Source of the DNA: Prevotella melaninogenica
GTDB lineage: Bacteria > Bacteroidota > Bacteroidia > Bacteroidales > Bacteroidaceae
DNA: 64,000 bases
Direction: 5' to 3'
Assembly (NCBI RefSeq): GCF_018127925.1
Contig: NZ_CP072347.1
Span: forward strand, 64,501-128,500
The notes beneath the pieces are model-generated. The model made no database searches. It saw nothing but the letters and a program-made list of their open reading frames with translations, and had not been told where the DNA came from. Each line of letters starts with the position of its first letter. The first letter of the stretch is position 1. This document shows, one piece after another, positions 45,258-53,747 of the stretch. The translations under genes were made by a program, and so were the position numbers.

Positions 45258-45530
45258 TTAAAATGGCAGTTCTGCATATTCTTCCTCGCAGATGGTTGCA
45301 CAAACCTTGTCGTATTGCGAAAGACCTGTGCCATTAGCGAATATCTCCTTATAAGCATTACTGTATATACCGTATTTGCGTTGGTCTGGTGTCAGCATAC
45401 TGTCGAAATCCTCCATAAGGCTTCTTATCTGGTATAGCATTTTAAGGCAGCCCTCTCTGTGTGGCATATTGCATAACTGCTCCTGTAAAGTATATATAAG
45501 GTGTAGAGCCTTGTCTATCTCTTTATTCAT
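45258..45530 (-). CDS. Small helical protein of the mobile element
   Basis: 90 residues from the ATG at 45530 ('MNKEIDKALHLIYTLQEQLC'). It is helical, with a C-terminal acidic 'CATICEEEYAELPF'. No function is known. It lies 26 bp upstream of the RadC-like gene and 80 bp downstream of the DUF3871-like gene, so it belongs to the same minus-strand run. Confidence 0.65.
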   Translation of the reverse strand: MNKEIDKALHLIYTLQEQLCNMPHREGCLKMLYQIRSLMEDFDSMLTPDQRKYGIYSNAYKEIFANGTGLSQYDKVCATICEEEYAELPF

Positions 45531-45610
45531 CGTGTTGTGTGTATAGTTTACCAATTAAAAAGGGAGACACCCATTGCAGAATGTCTCCCTGCTCTCAATC
45601 AACAGTTCAC

Positions 45611-46633
45611 TTATCCAATGAACCATTTATATTTCTCATCACCATGTAGGGCATTGTTGATGCCAACCACTACCTCCGTGGCATTTACCGCTCTCTGCAA
45701 GTAGGTGTCAATATAACTTCCCTTGTTGGATTCCGTAAGCAGATTGTGGAAGTCCCACATAGACAGACTGTCGTCGTTGGCACCAAAATCAGGATTGCTG
45801 TAATAGCCACGACATACGCTGTTCACTTGGCTGTCCGTAATCAGCAAGCGTGGTATCTGTTTGGTATATCCTTGCGGTAAGGCTTGGTACATTCTCATTC
45901 TGCCTATTATCTGTGCAAACTGTGTTTCTGTGAGAGAAGTATTTGAGAGAGTCTGCATTAGGTGTATATCCTTAGCTGGATTAAATTGATAGAGTAACTC
46001 CATCACATTCTTATATAAGTCACGAATACTCATGACCTCGATAGATAGTTTGACACCATCACCTGTTAGCACTTGGTTACTGCACACGTTTACTCTCCAG
46101 CCTATAAAAATAGAGAACTTCTCTACACCTTTACTTGCCCTATAAAGGTTGAGGTCGTTGTAATTACGCACTCCACCCACACAAAGTTCAAGTTTCTGAC
46201 CATTCAAGGTTTCATAAATAGTTGGGATAGTAAAAGCAAACGCCATACGCTGATAGAACTGTGTCTTTTCACATTCTAAAAGTTCAGATGCTTTCTTGCC
46301 TAATGCGTTAGGTGTTCTACCTCTTACTATATGAGAAACACGGATAGCAGGATTATTTATCTGCTCGCCATGATAGAAGTCTTTGGCAGCATCATGTACA
46401 CAGTTAATAAAGTCTTGATGTGCAATGGTCAGTTCTTGATTACCCCAAGTTGGTACGACACATGTACTGACAAGTTCATCAAGTGAGATAGCATTGGTAT
46501 TGGCTTCAAGGAAAGAAACACTACTGTTGTTAGTTGATGTTTCATCAACGATTACAGCATCTTCAATGTTACTGAAATCAAAGTTTCTGTTGTTCTGTGC
46601 CACAACATCAGGCATTAATGTTACGTTGTTCAT
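45611..46633 (-). CDS. DUF3871-like protein
   Basis: 340 residues. Characteristic stretches are 'NNSSVSFLEANTNAISLDEL', 'IRVSHIVRGRTPNALGKKA', 'FYQRMAFAFTIPTIYETLNG' and 'LCVGGVRNYNDLNLY', which match my recollection of the DUF3871 family found on Bacteroidetes integrative elements. Function is unknown; some relatives resemble phage anti-restriction or DUF932-like proteins. There is no signal peptide. Confidence 0.75.
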   Translation of the reverse strand: MNNVTLMPDVVAQNNRNFDFSNIEDAVIVDETSTNNSSVSFLEANTNAISLDELVSTCVVPTWGNQELTIAHQDFINCVHDAAKDFYHGEQINNPAIRVSHIVRGRTPNALGKKASELLECEKTQFYQRMAFAFTIPTIYETLNGQKLELCVGGVRNYNDLNLYRASKGVEKFSIFIGWRVNVCSNQVLTGDGVKLSIEVMSIRDLYKNVMELLYQFNPAKDIHLMQTLSNTSLTETQFAQIIGRMRMYQALPQGYTKQIPRLLITDSQVNSVCRGYYSNPDFGANDDSLSMWDFHNLLTESNKGSYIDTYLQRAVNATEVVVGINNALHGDEKYKWFIG

Positions 46634-47393
46634 AACTGTAAATGATTAAGTGAATATTGATTGAAAATAGGTATAAATGAGAACAGACCGAAAGCGGATT
46701 ACTCCAACTTCCAGCCTGTTACACATCTAAATCCCCTAAGATTATATAGAGGTTTATTCATAGCCTATTTTTCACTGTAGAGACCTCTGCTATTTTTCTT
46801 TTCCCTTTGTATTGTGTGGAGGGGATGCAAAGTGGGTATGCCCTTGTGCGTATCTTCTCATTAGAATTGACTGGTGAATAATTCTCTCGTATTTCGATAA
46901 TAGGAAAGAACTTAGCGATTGATGGAGAGGTATTTTAAGATGGCGTATATAGTGGGATATCCCCTTTATTGCAGCATCTATATTTTAGAGGATAAGGAGG
47001 GGTGTTTTCGTTTGTTAGCTATATATAGATTTAGTAACGAACTTGGTTTGCAAGATCATAAAAGTCCTTTTTGAATCTGATCTATATCTGTTCACTTGTT
47101 GGCTACTTACGCCTTTTTGAACTACCTCTGTGTATTTCTCCTTATCTTGACTTTACTAATCTCTTTGTACACTTTTAGACATTTTATCACCTATTTTCTA
47201 TGTTAACCTTTTGAGTTGTATTCTCTGGCAAATTCTGTAAATTCAGATGTTTCAAAACCTATAATAGGCTCTACCATAATCTTTGTAATAATCTCTTCTT
47301 GTTCAATGTGATTCTATCTATCCTTAATGTGAGGGAGCACATTGTATTTGGATGATAGTTTCTTTATAAAGAGTAATCTTAATCTAATAGTTT
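46634..47393. other. 760-bp gene-free stretch inside the integrative element
   Basis: No reading frame of credible composition exists in either direction. Short inverted repeats are present (for example AGAGGTTT/AGACCTCT about 46748-46788) but nothing definite. It may be the control or transfer region of the element, or decayed sequence. Confidence 0.55.
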
Positions 47394-49202
47394 TCATTCT
47401 GTAGTAAATTTCAGACTGATGAGGTAATAACCTCTTTCTTTTGCTTTCCGTTTCTCTGTAGCTTCGAAGTATTGACATATATCTTTTGCAGTGATAGCTT
47501 TACTCTTGGGAACTCCTAATGAATTGTGTATCCGCTTCAGCTCTTGCTTTATAAAAGAAGAAGCATACCAATGCCTTGAAGTAAACGAATTATAGACCAT
47601 TCTAATTACATCTGAAGATTTAGCCTTCTTCTCATGTAAGGTAAGTATTATCTTCTCCCTAATTAATTTAGAATTATAATTAAGTTCCTCAATCGTCTGT
47701 TTCCCTAACACCTCCCATGCTTTTACTATGAAAGAATCTATGTGACGAAGTTCATCTCGGAATTGCATTGCCATTTCTGTCTCGTCTTCTTTTAGAGCTT
47801 CCAACTGGTCTACAATTCGTTTCCGTATATCTTTGATAGGCAAAGTATTATTTGTAATTTTCAATCGATCATAATCACCGTATCTATAAGTTATGTTTGA
47901 GGTGGTTACTTCAAAATATCCACATTCATTATATCCTTGATAGAGACGTGTATAATCATGGTACATCACCCTTACCAATTCTTCGTGGATATAGTTGTCT
48001 ATCTTGAAAGCATCCTCTTTGCTGTAATCGTTAAGGAATCTATTGTAAGGCAACACATTCATAGCATCATTGAAAGCCGCCCTTCGGTTGATATCTGTTT
48101 CACAGTTCTTGAATGTTCTAAAGTTCTCATATATTTCCTTATCGCATTGATACCGTATGATAATGCTCTTCTTGTCTTTTATTGGGATTCTTTTATCGAA
48201 ATTACTGATATGGTAGATGGCGTTAGTTCCATTACGAAATCTCCCTGTTATCTGCACTGCATCCATATAAGGGTCTATCATTGTGTAATCAGCGGTGTAA
48301 CAATCGGTAATCATCACAACATTTGGATTTTCATTCAACTCTATATCCATAGCATTGTAAAAACGGCTTGTCATCCAGTTGTATTTTGCCATGTATTTCT
48401 TCTCCCAGTTTTCGTGTGCGTTGCTAAACTTCTGTGATTTCAGTTTATCCACACTGTCGGCAGAACAGAACACCGCTGATTGATCCCTTAATCCAAGTTG
48501 TTCCATCATAGCAAGGATAATGTCCGTGGAGTTTACGAAAAAGAAAACTGGTCGCTCGTCCAGTTGTAGTAACAACTGCCGTGTTCTCTCCAGTACATTG
48601 TTGGTGGTACAAACCGTTATCGTTTTTTTGTAGTTGAAGTCGGGATGGATGATGAGAATATCAAAATTCTCAAACCGTGAGTCTGCAAACTCTGATGGAG
48701 GTGTAGCAGAAACCATAGCTTTGTCTTGACACTCAAAGAAGAAATCCATTGGCAGTGATATGTTTTTACGATAGCCACAGTCTTTAACAATCTTCTGGCA
48801 CTCATCGAACAATAGGAAATAACCGTCTGTCCGAATATCTATCCCCATCTGTTCAAATGCTGTTCTCACCTTGTAGAAGCTCTCGGGAGTGGTCAGTATC
48901 TTTATCTTCTTGTTCATGTCTTGAGATTTTATGATGTAGTTAACAATGTCTTGGGTATAGATGCCCTCGTAAACTCCAAACAGATTGTCATTTTTATGTT
49001 TTGGGGCACGACACTTCCCATATATAACAGGTCTGTTCGGCTCTATGATGATAGAGTTTCTGGCAGACCGAATTTCTCCGTAAGTTGCTCCTATGCCAGT
49101 AAGTGTCTTGCAAAGGATTGTATTTGTTGGAATCAATGGCAGGACTTCTGAAAGATGTTGTACCTTGCCGTAACTCACTGAGATTTCAAATTTCTTCTCC
49201 AT
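47394..49202 (-). CDS. Superfamily 2 helicase-like protein
   Basis: 602 residues. A divergent SF2 core is visible: 'LCKTLTGIGATYGEI' as a P-loop-like start (about 31-43), 'LLFDECQKI' as Walker B/motif II (about 130-138), 'AMVSATPPS' as motif III (about 162-170) and 'VQITGRFRNG' as motif VI. The C-terminal 250 residues are helical. Genes of this type are conserved on Bacteroidetes integrative elements; the exact role (replication, transfer or defence) is unknown. The P-loop departs from GxGKT, so ATPase activity needs testing. Confidence 0.75.
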   Translation of the reverse strand: MEKKFEISVSYGKVQHLSEVLPLIPTNTILCKTLTGIGATYGEIRSARNSIIIEPNRPVIYGKCRAPKHKNDNLFGVYEGIYTQDIVNYIIKSQDMNKKIKILTTPESFYKVRTAFEQMGIDIRTDGYFLLFDECQKIVKDCGYRKNISLPMDFFFECQDKAMVSATPPSEFADSRFENFDILIIHPDFNYKKTITVCTTNNVLERTRQLLLQLDERPVFFFVNSTDIILAMMEQLGLRDQSAVFCSADSVDKLKSQKFSNAHENWEKKYMAKYNWMTSRFYNAMDIELNENPNVVMITDCYTADYTMIDPYMDAVQITGRFRNGTNAIYHISNFDKRIPIKDKKSIIIRYQCDKEIYENFRTFKNCETDINRRAAFNDAMNVLPYNRFLNDYSKEDAFKIDNYIHEELVRVMYHDYTRLYQGYNECGYFEVTTSNITYRYGDYDRLKITNNTLPIKDIRKRIVDQLEALKEDETEMAMQFRDELRHIDSFIVKAWEVLGKQTIEELNYNSKLIREKIILTLHEKKAKSSDVIRMVYNSFTSRHWYASSFIKQELKRIHNSLGVPKSKAITAKDICQYFEATEKRKAKERGYYLISLKFTTE

Positions 49203-49254
49203 ATTTAATTTTTTATTATGGAGGAGGGAATTTAAGCCCTCCTTCTATTCCTGT

Positions 49255-49818
49255 TTAGATGGCTACATTGTAATCTCGTAGTAATTCTATATTTTCTTCC
49301 GTCCTTGGAATTTGGAAATATATTTTTCCTTTCCACAACACTTTTTGAGCTGTAATGTAGTTAGACCTTCCTCTGAAAAGAGGTGTGAACTGGATACCCC
49401 AATGCTGTTCCAGCATCAGCTTCAACACAAAGAGGGCATAATTGGTTCCCTCTTTCAAAGGCTGAACTTTCATAGGCGAAGAGTCAAAATCAGTAACCTC
49501 ACCTGATATGAGGTAGTTCATCAAACCTTTAAAACTTGTGTCTTTAAGTTCGTACCTAAATCCTGCCACTTGCTTACTCTCAATCCAAGCACATGGCTTG
49601 TTGTCCTTTCCTGTATAGAATTTGACAGATAACTTCTGCCCTGCTTTCATCATTGCTTGGAGCTGGTTGTAAGCTCCGATGTTGTCATACTGGTTTTGTG
49701 CTTCCTGTAAAGTTGGTAACGTGAATGTACCTTCTCTCATGCTTTCTTTGTTTTGAGTTCCTGTACTTGCAGATACCTCTGCGTTCTTAACCTTCTTATT
49801 AGCATTGTTATTCTTCAT
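49255..49818 (-). CDS. Protein of unknown function of the mobile element
   Basis: 187 residues. A low-complexity Asn/Lys/Ser start (about 1-30) is followed by 'FTLPTLQEAQNQYDNIGAYNQL' and an alpha/beta domain with 'KFYTGKDNKPCAWIES' and 'LMLEQHWGIQFTPLFRGRSN'. It was not recognised as a named family. It lies 52 bp upstream of the helicase-like gene in the same direction, so it probably works with it. Confidence 0.7.
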   Translation of the reverse strand: MKNNNANKKVKNAEVSASTGTQNKESMREGTFTLPTLQEAQNQYDNIGAYNQLQAMMKAGQKLSVKFYTGKDNKPCAWIESKQVAGFRYELKDTSFKGLMNYLISGEVTDFDSSPMKVQPLKEGTNYALFVLKLMLEQHWGIQFTPLFRGRSNYITAQKVLWKGKIYFQIPRTEENIELLRDYNVAI

Positions 49819-50017
49819 TTTTTTATTATATTACGGCTCTTACATTAAGAGGTGAGCCAGTTACCTCACAATCACTTAGACAGCGCGCTTGTCTCGTAAT
49901 TGCGATGCAAAGGTAAGGGGAAATTAAGGGGAAAGAAAGTAAAGAAGGCTTGAGGGCTTTAGGGAATTTTTTACAATGGAAAATTCCCTAAAACCTAAAA
50001 TAATGGATGATAGTTAC

Positions 50018-50893
50018 TTACTCGTCAACTGGAGAAAAGTAGAAAGAATGGCGTAATTGGGGAATCATGGTACATTTCTTTATGTGGTCTGATAAATCCT
50101 TTCCCACATCAAATGGTATGGCAATATATTCTACTCCCTCAACCATAATCTTTTGATATTGGGCAATTTCGTATTTCTTACAGTATTTCTCTAATGTTGG
50201 TTTACATCCATACCAATAACGTTCATCCCTTGTCAAATCAGCCAAGTAAAGGAATTTACCTATAAAGGACTTTCTACCTCGTTGTGATTTGTGAAGATAT
50301 TGATCAAAGAAGTGGCTGTATAATTCTGTGGAAAATTTCATTCTTGCAGTTGTGTAGCGTTCTATATCCTCTTTGATATCTTTAGAAACAAACGTATTAT
50401 TATTTACCCAGTCAAATGGGAAATCTTGTTTTAGAGCAGAAAGTAAGGCTACACCTACCCAAGGATTTCGAGTTGACAACTTCTCTTTATTAATCCTTAT
50501 ATCGAGACAGAATTTCTCTATATCTGTTTTTTCTAAGGATTTGATAAGTTTTTCAATATACTGCTTTGTGCTTAGTTCCTCAAATATGGTGACACTTCTA
50601 AAGGCATCTGTTGCATAATCGATGATAAACAAATGTAGATACCAGAATTTGATAGGGTCAAGTTGCCATTTCGAAAGTTGCTTTTGAATATGATTATTTC
50701 CAAGGAATAATTCGTACTTTTCTTGATTATCCTTGAATAACTTGGAAAATCTATTAGCAAAATGATCTGTCGCTGCCTTTTGAGCCAGTTCGATATATGA
50801 GGGATCTATAATTTCGTCCTCATTGGTACGTGGTAAACAGTCCATTCCTGCTATAACAGCAATATATTCTGTTTTATTAATCTCAAATGTCAT
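50018..50893 (-). CDS. Protein of unknown function of the mobile element
   Basis: 291 residues, without signal peptide, largely helical, with 'LDPIKFWYLHLFIIDYATDAF' and 'RSVTIFEELSTKQYIEKLIKSL'. It may belong to DUF6043, a guess from memory. It is the first gene downstream of the integrase; the third 51-bp motif lies between them. Confidence 0.7.
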   Translation of the reverse strand: MTFEINKTEYIAVIAGMDCLPRTNEDEIIDPSYIELAQKAATDHFANRFSKLFKDNQEKYELFLGNNHIQKQLSKWQLDPIKFWYLHLFIIDYATDAFRSVTIFEELSTKQYIEKLIKSLEKTDIEKFCLDIRINKEKLSTRNPWVGVALLSALKQDFPFDWVNNNTFVSKDIKEDIERYTTARMKFSTELYSHFFDQYLHKSQRGRKSFIGKFLYLADLTRDERYWYGCKPTLEKYCKKYEIAQYQKIMVEGVEYIAIPFDVGKDLSDHIKKCTMIPQLRHSFYFSPVDE

Positions 50894-50970
50894 ATCCTTT
50901 ATCTTTTGATACCCTGCAAAGGTAATAAAAAGACTCCACCTGCATTAGAGCCGATGGAGTTTTCTTTGGG

Positions 50971-51021
50971 TGACATTTTCTAAACAAGGGGTATAAAACT
51001 TTTTTTCGTTATATTCTGTCA
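50971..51021. repeat. 51-bp inverted-repeat motif, copy 3
   Basis: TGACATTTT at the left and TGTCA at the right, with GGGGTATAAAA in the core exactly where copies 1 and 2 have it. It ends 3 bp from the integrase stop codon. The right arm is more diverged than in the other copies. Confidence 0.65.
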
Positions 51022-51023
51022 CA

Positions 51024-52292
51024 TTATTTCCCAAACACGTATTTTACGACTTTTGCATTTGCCTTGTTCTCATTTGAGAAGTCACGTTCAATATAAATGT
51101 CGGTTACTCGCATAGATTCGTCAATATGATTGAGGGCTTCGTGTACCACGTATTTGCTTACTCCGACCTTGTTAAGGGCAATGGTAGCCCAAGAATGGCG
51201 TGCAGCATAATATTCTAAATCCTCAATTTTAAGAATACTACCAATCTCTTTCAATCCCTTGTTGATGGCTTTGTTAAAGGCTTTCTCATTGACATAATTC
51301 TGGTAGAAATTGAATATCCGTTTGCCTGTTGTATCCTTGTACTTCTCAAATAAAGGATGCAATATCTTAGGAACTGTTACTATCATCTTAGCTTTATCCA
51401 TTCTCCTGTCTCTCGTCTTAGTACGATAGTAAGTAAGCGTATTACCATCATATTCGGTTGCGTTAAATAAATCCACAGAGTTTATTCCCATCATGCAAAA
51501 TGAGAGGATAAAACAATCCTTTGCGAGATTGAAGCGGTTGGTGTGGTGTATGCCTTTATAAACAGTCTGATACGGTAACTGCTCTATCTTACGGATTAAT
51601 TCTGCTGTGATAGCTCTTTTTCGTGTTGATTCCTGTTTGGGGATTTGGAAATAAGCAAATGGGGTATTCTTGATACGGATTAGCCCTTGGTCTGGCTTGT
51701 TGTATTGCTTTACAGCCTCCTTAAACAATCTACGAATGCTCATCAAGTAAAGGGAGGTGCTGCGAGTAGAGGGAACACGCTTGCCTTTCTTCTTCAGTTG
51801 TTCCGCTCGTTCCTTACTTTCATGGAGTAAGAATGCCATAAACTCTTGCAGGAATTCACTTGTAATTTGATGCGTGTACAGCTTCTCACTTTTGTTGAAT
51901 CGGATGAGGCTGTTAAGTGCGGAGGTGTAGTTGACTGCTCCCTTTAACGTGGAATTGGCAATCCATTCCTTAGCGAACTGGATAAAATCTACTGGTTTGT
52001 CGCTTTTGTCCCTGCTGTTCAGTCGATCTACAATCTCGTTTACATCAAGCGTCTCTGTTTCTAAGTGCATTTCGTTAAACATCTTACGGTAATGAAGGAT
52101 AAGTATGTCCGCTTCCTGCTTGATAAGAGAATCTTCCTTGATAGTAAACCTGTCAGTTAAATCGGCTTTTGTTGCAAACAGACTTGTGGAAATACGTTTT
52201 ACCTTACGGTCTTTCGTAAACCTGATGCGGACGTTGTAACTGCCATCCTGCCTTAACTTGTCTCTCTGAATCTCTGCTTTAATTGTCAGCAT
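51024..52292 (-). CDS. Tyrosine-type site-specific integrase
   Basis: 422 residues from the ATG at 52292 ('MLTIKAEIQRDKLRQDG', the usual start of Bacteroidetes integrases); the frame extends seven codons further. An N-terminal arm-binding domain, SAM-like core-binding domain (about 95-200) and catalytic domain follow, the latter with 'LSFCMMGINSVDLFNA', 'RHSWATIALNKVGVSKYVVHEALNHID' and the terminal Tyr in 'VTDIYIERDF'. The first catalytic Arg region is atypical (MGINSVDL in place of GxRxxE), as in many relatives. It sits next to the right att repeat and should mediate integration into the tRNA. Confidence 0.93.
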   Translation of the reverse strand: MLTIKAEIQRDKLRQDGSYNVRIRFTKDRKVKRISTSLFATKADLTDRFTIKEDSLIKQEADILILHYRKMFNEMHLETETLDVNEIVDRLNSRDKSDKPVDFIQFAKEWIANSTLKGAVNYTSALNSLIRFNKSEKLYTHQITSEFLQEFMAFLLHESKERAEQLKKKGKRVPSTRSTSLYLMSIRRLFKEAVKQYNKPDQGLIRIKNTPFAYFQIPKQESTRKRAITAELIRKIEQLPYQTVYKGIHHTNRFNLAKDCFILSFCMMGINSVDLFNATEYDGNTLTYYRTKTRDRRMDKAKMIVTVPKILHPLFEKYKDTTGKRIFNFYQNYVNEKAFNKAINKGLKEIGSILKIEDLEYYAARHSWATIALNKVGVSKYVVHEALNHIDESMRVTDIYIERDFSNENKANAKVVKYVFGK

Positions 52293-52526
52293 AATCTCTC
52301 GTTTTGAGGTCAACCTCGGGTCAACAATAGGTCAACAGGAGGTCAACAAGTGGGTAAATTAGCTGAAATTTTGCTCAAAATAGCGTGATATGTGCGTTCT
52401 AAACTAAGGAGAAGATAGAGGGATTTTACAACAAATGAATCGTTATAGTCATCATAACCTACTGATGAAACTACTTGATTACCAATAAAAAAGAGCCTTA
52501 CAGCATAGTGTAAAGCTCTTCTTTTC

Positions 52527-52544
52527 CCTTTGTGGACCAGCCTG
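52527..52544. other. Right attachment repeat of the integrative element
   Basis: CCTTTGTGGACCAGCCTG is identical to 34224-34241. Only the last 11 bases of the tRNA acceptor side are present; sequence beyond 52544 does not rebuild a tRNA, so the intact tRNA gene is not at this junction. Confidence 0.8.
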
Positions 52545-52772
52545 AACTAATCCACAATATGTCCTTATCGCTGTTAGCTAAATATTTACCTTTTTGTACT
52601 GACAGTCTCTGTAGCAGAAATGTAGCAGCAAACTGACTGGTTTATGACCGCTATTTTGACTATCTGTTGAAAGCACGCTCATTCCCATTCTCGGAGTACA
52701 AAGTTAGATCTTTTTGTTTATATCTCCAAATCTTTGTGCCATAAATATTTAGAGATTTTACTGCTACATTTT

Positions 52773-52824
52773 CCAGTGCAAGGTGCAAGCCCTTATATAT
52801 AAAGGGACTTGCACCTTGCACTGG
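52773..52824. repeat. Long perfect palindrome
   Basis: A perfect 17-bp outer stem CCAGTGCAAGGTGCAAG (52773-52789) pairs with 52808-52824. An inner CCCTT/AAGGG stem surrounds TATATA. It lies 200 bp upstream of the regulator/primase operon and could be an origin, an operator or a terminator. Confidence 0.65.
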
Positions 52825-53025
52825 AGTTTTACAAAACAATAATAATTATACAAAGATATAAGAGTAATAAAATGTTTTAGATTTAGTTCGTTATATTTAT
52901 TGGTACACTGTGTATTCCGCTACTAACAAACAAACTTGCACCGTCTGCAAGACGGATTGCATAGTGTGCAAACATTTGCATGTGGCGGGTTGCTCTTGTA
53001 ACGGTGCTTTAGTAACTTTATAAGT

Positions 53026-53367
53026 ATGAAAAAGTTATTGGAAATGCTGAAGTCAGCAAGAGTGAAAAATGGTTATTCGCAGGAGTATCTGTCTGTTATT
53101 CTGAAAGTTAGTTCGAGTCGAATCTCGCGCTGGGAAAGAGGAAAGACAGCAATGACTCTTGAACAAATTCTGATGTACGCTTCAAAGGTGGGCATCCCGT
53201 CTACCAAAATATTTGAGTTTCTTGCACGTAATGGGCAGCCCGGTCCTTTACCTATAGCAGAAATTCATCTGGAGGTTTTTACTGAGGAAGCATTCAGAAG
53301 ACTTTCACAGTTAGTCAGTGAACTTGGAATAGAACATGTAACAATTAAAACCAAACGATTACGCTGA
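53026..53367 (+). CDS. XRE-type helix-turn-helix regulator
   Basis: 113 residues. The N-terminal HTH_3 domain has 'MLKSARVKNGYSQEYLSVILKVSSSRISRWERGKTAMTL', followed by a short helical C-terminal part. It should be a cytoplasmic DNA-binding protein controlling the operon it begins. Its stop codon overlaps the next start (TGATGG), so the genes are coupled. Confidence 0.87.
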   Translation: MKKLLEMLKSARVKNGYSQEYLSVILKVSSSRISRWERGKTAMTLEQILMYASKVGIPSTKIFEFLARNGQPGPLPIAEIHLEVFTEEAFRRLSQLVSELGIEHVTIKTKRLR

Positions 53368-53747
53368 TGGAAATAATAGCAGTAGAAAGCCAAGCCTATC
53401 AAGAACTGATAGACAAGCTCAATCGTATTGAGCAGTATGTTGAGCGCACCTCCCGTCTTATTCAAGACATTGACGACGAGCTGGAGATGACCACGAAAGA
53501 CCTTATCGGGACTCTGAATGTTTCAGAGTCCACCCTTTACCGCTGGCGCAAGAAGCAGCTAGTGCGTTACCGCTACACGGAGGGTGGCGATGTGCGCTAC
53601 TTCTTCAAGTCTATCGTGATAGCCACGAAATGTAACCGACTCCGCATATCAGGTATGAGAAACGATGAGGTTCTTGGGCGGCTCAACCGTTTCAAGGACA
53701 ATCTCATCATGAGTTCATGTCTTAATCCTAAAAACCGACAATTATGA
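53367..53747 (+). CDS. Helix-turn-helix protein
   Basis: 126 residues with an N-terminal coiled-coil helix and a MerR/excisionase-type helix-turn-helix: 'KDLIGTLNVSESTLYRWRKKQLVRYRYTEGGDVRYFFKSI'. It overlaps both neighbours by a few bases (TGATGG upstream, ATGATAG downstream). Such small proteins are excision or transfer regulators on Bacteroidetes elements. Confidence 0.82.
   Translation: MEIIAVESQAYQELIDKLNRIEQYVERTSRLIQDIDDELEMTTKDLIGTLNVSESTLYRWRKKQLVRYRYTEGGDVRYFFKSIVIATKCNRLRISGMRNDEVLGRLNRFKDNLIMSSCLNPKNRQL

Larger units (their letters stand above)
34224..52544. mobile_element. 18.3-kb integrative element in a tRNA (CAU) 3' end
   Basis: It is bounded by the 18-bp direct repeat at 34224-34241 and 52527-52544. 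A tyrosine integrase (51024-52292) lies 235 bp inside the right end. Nearly all genes are on the minus strand and include mobile-element standards: RadC-like, DUF3871-like, SF2 helicase-like, winged-helix and HNH proteins. The cargo is a nuclease-like defence gene, a WG-repeat protein and a pseudo-transpeptidase. No relaxase or conjugation genes are seen, so it is a genomic island or a mobilisable or satellite element, not a conjugative one. Confidence 0.75.
52314..53025. other. Junction region between two mobile segments
   Basis: No gene is visible. It contains a hairpin (52489-52520, AAGAGC/GCTCTT), the right att core (52527-52544), a long perfect palindrome (52773-52824) and a TGCA-rich patch with a CCGTC-TGCAA-GACGG hairpin (52941-52955) before the downstream operon. 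Confidence 0.65.
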
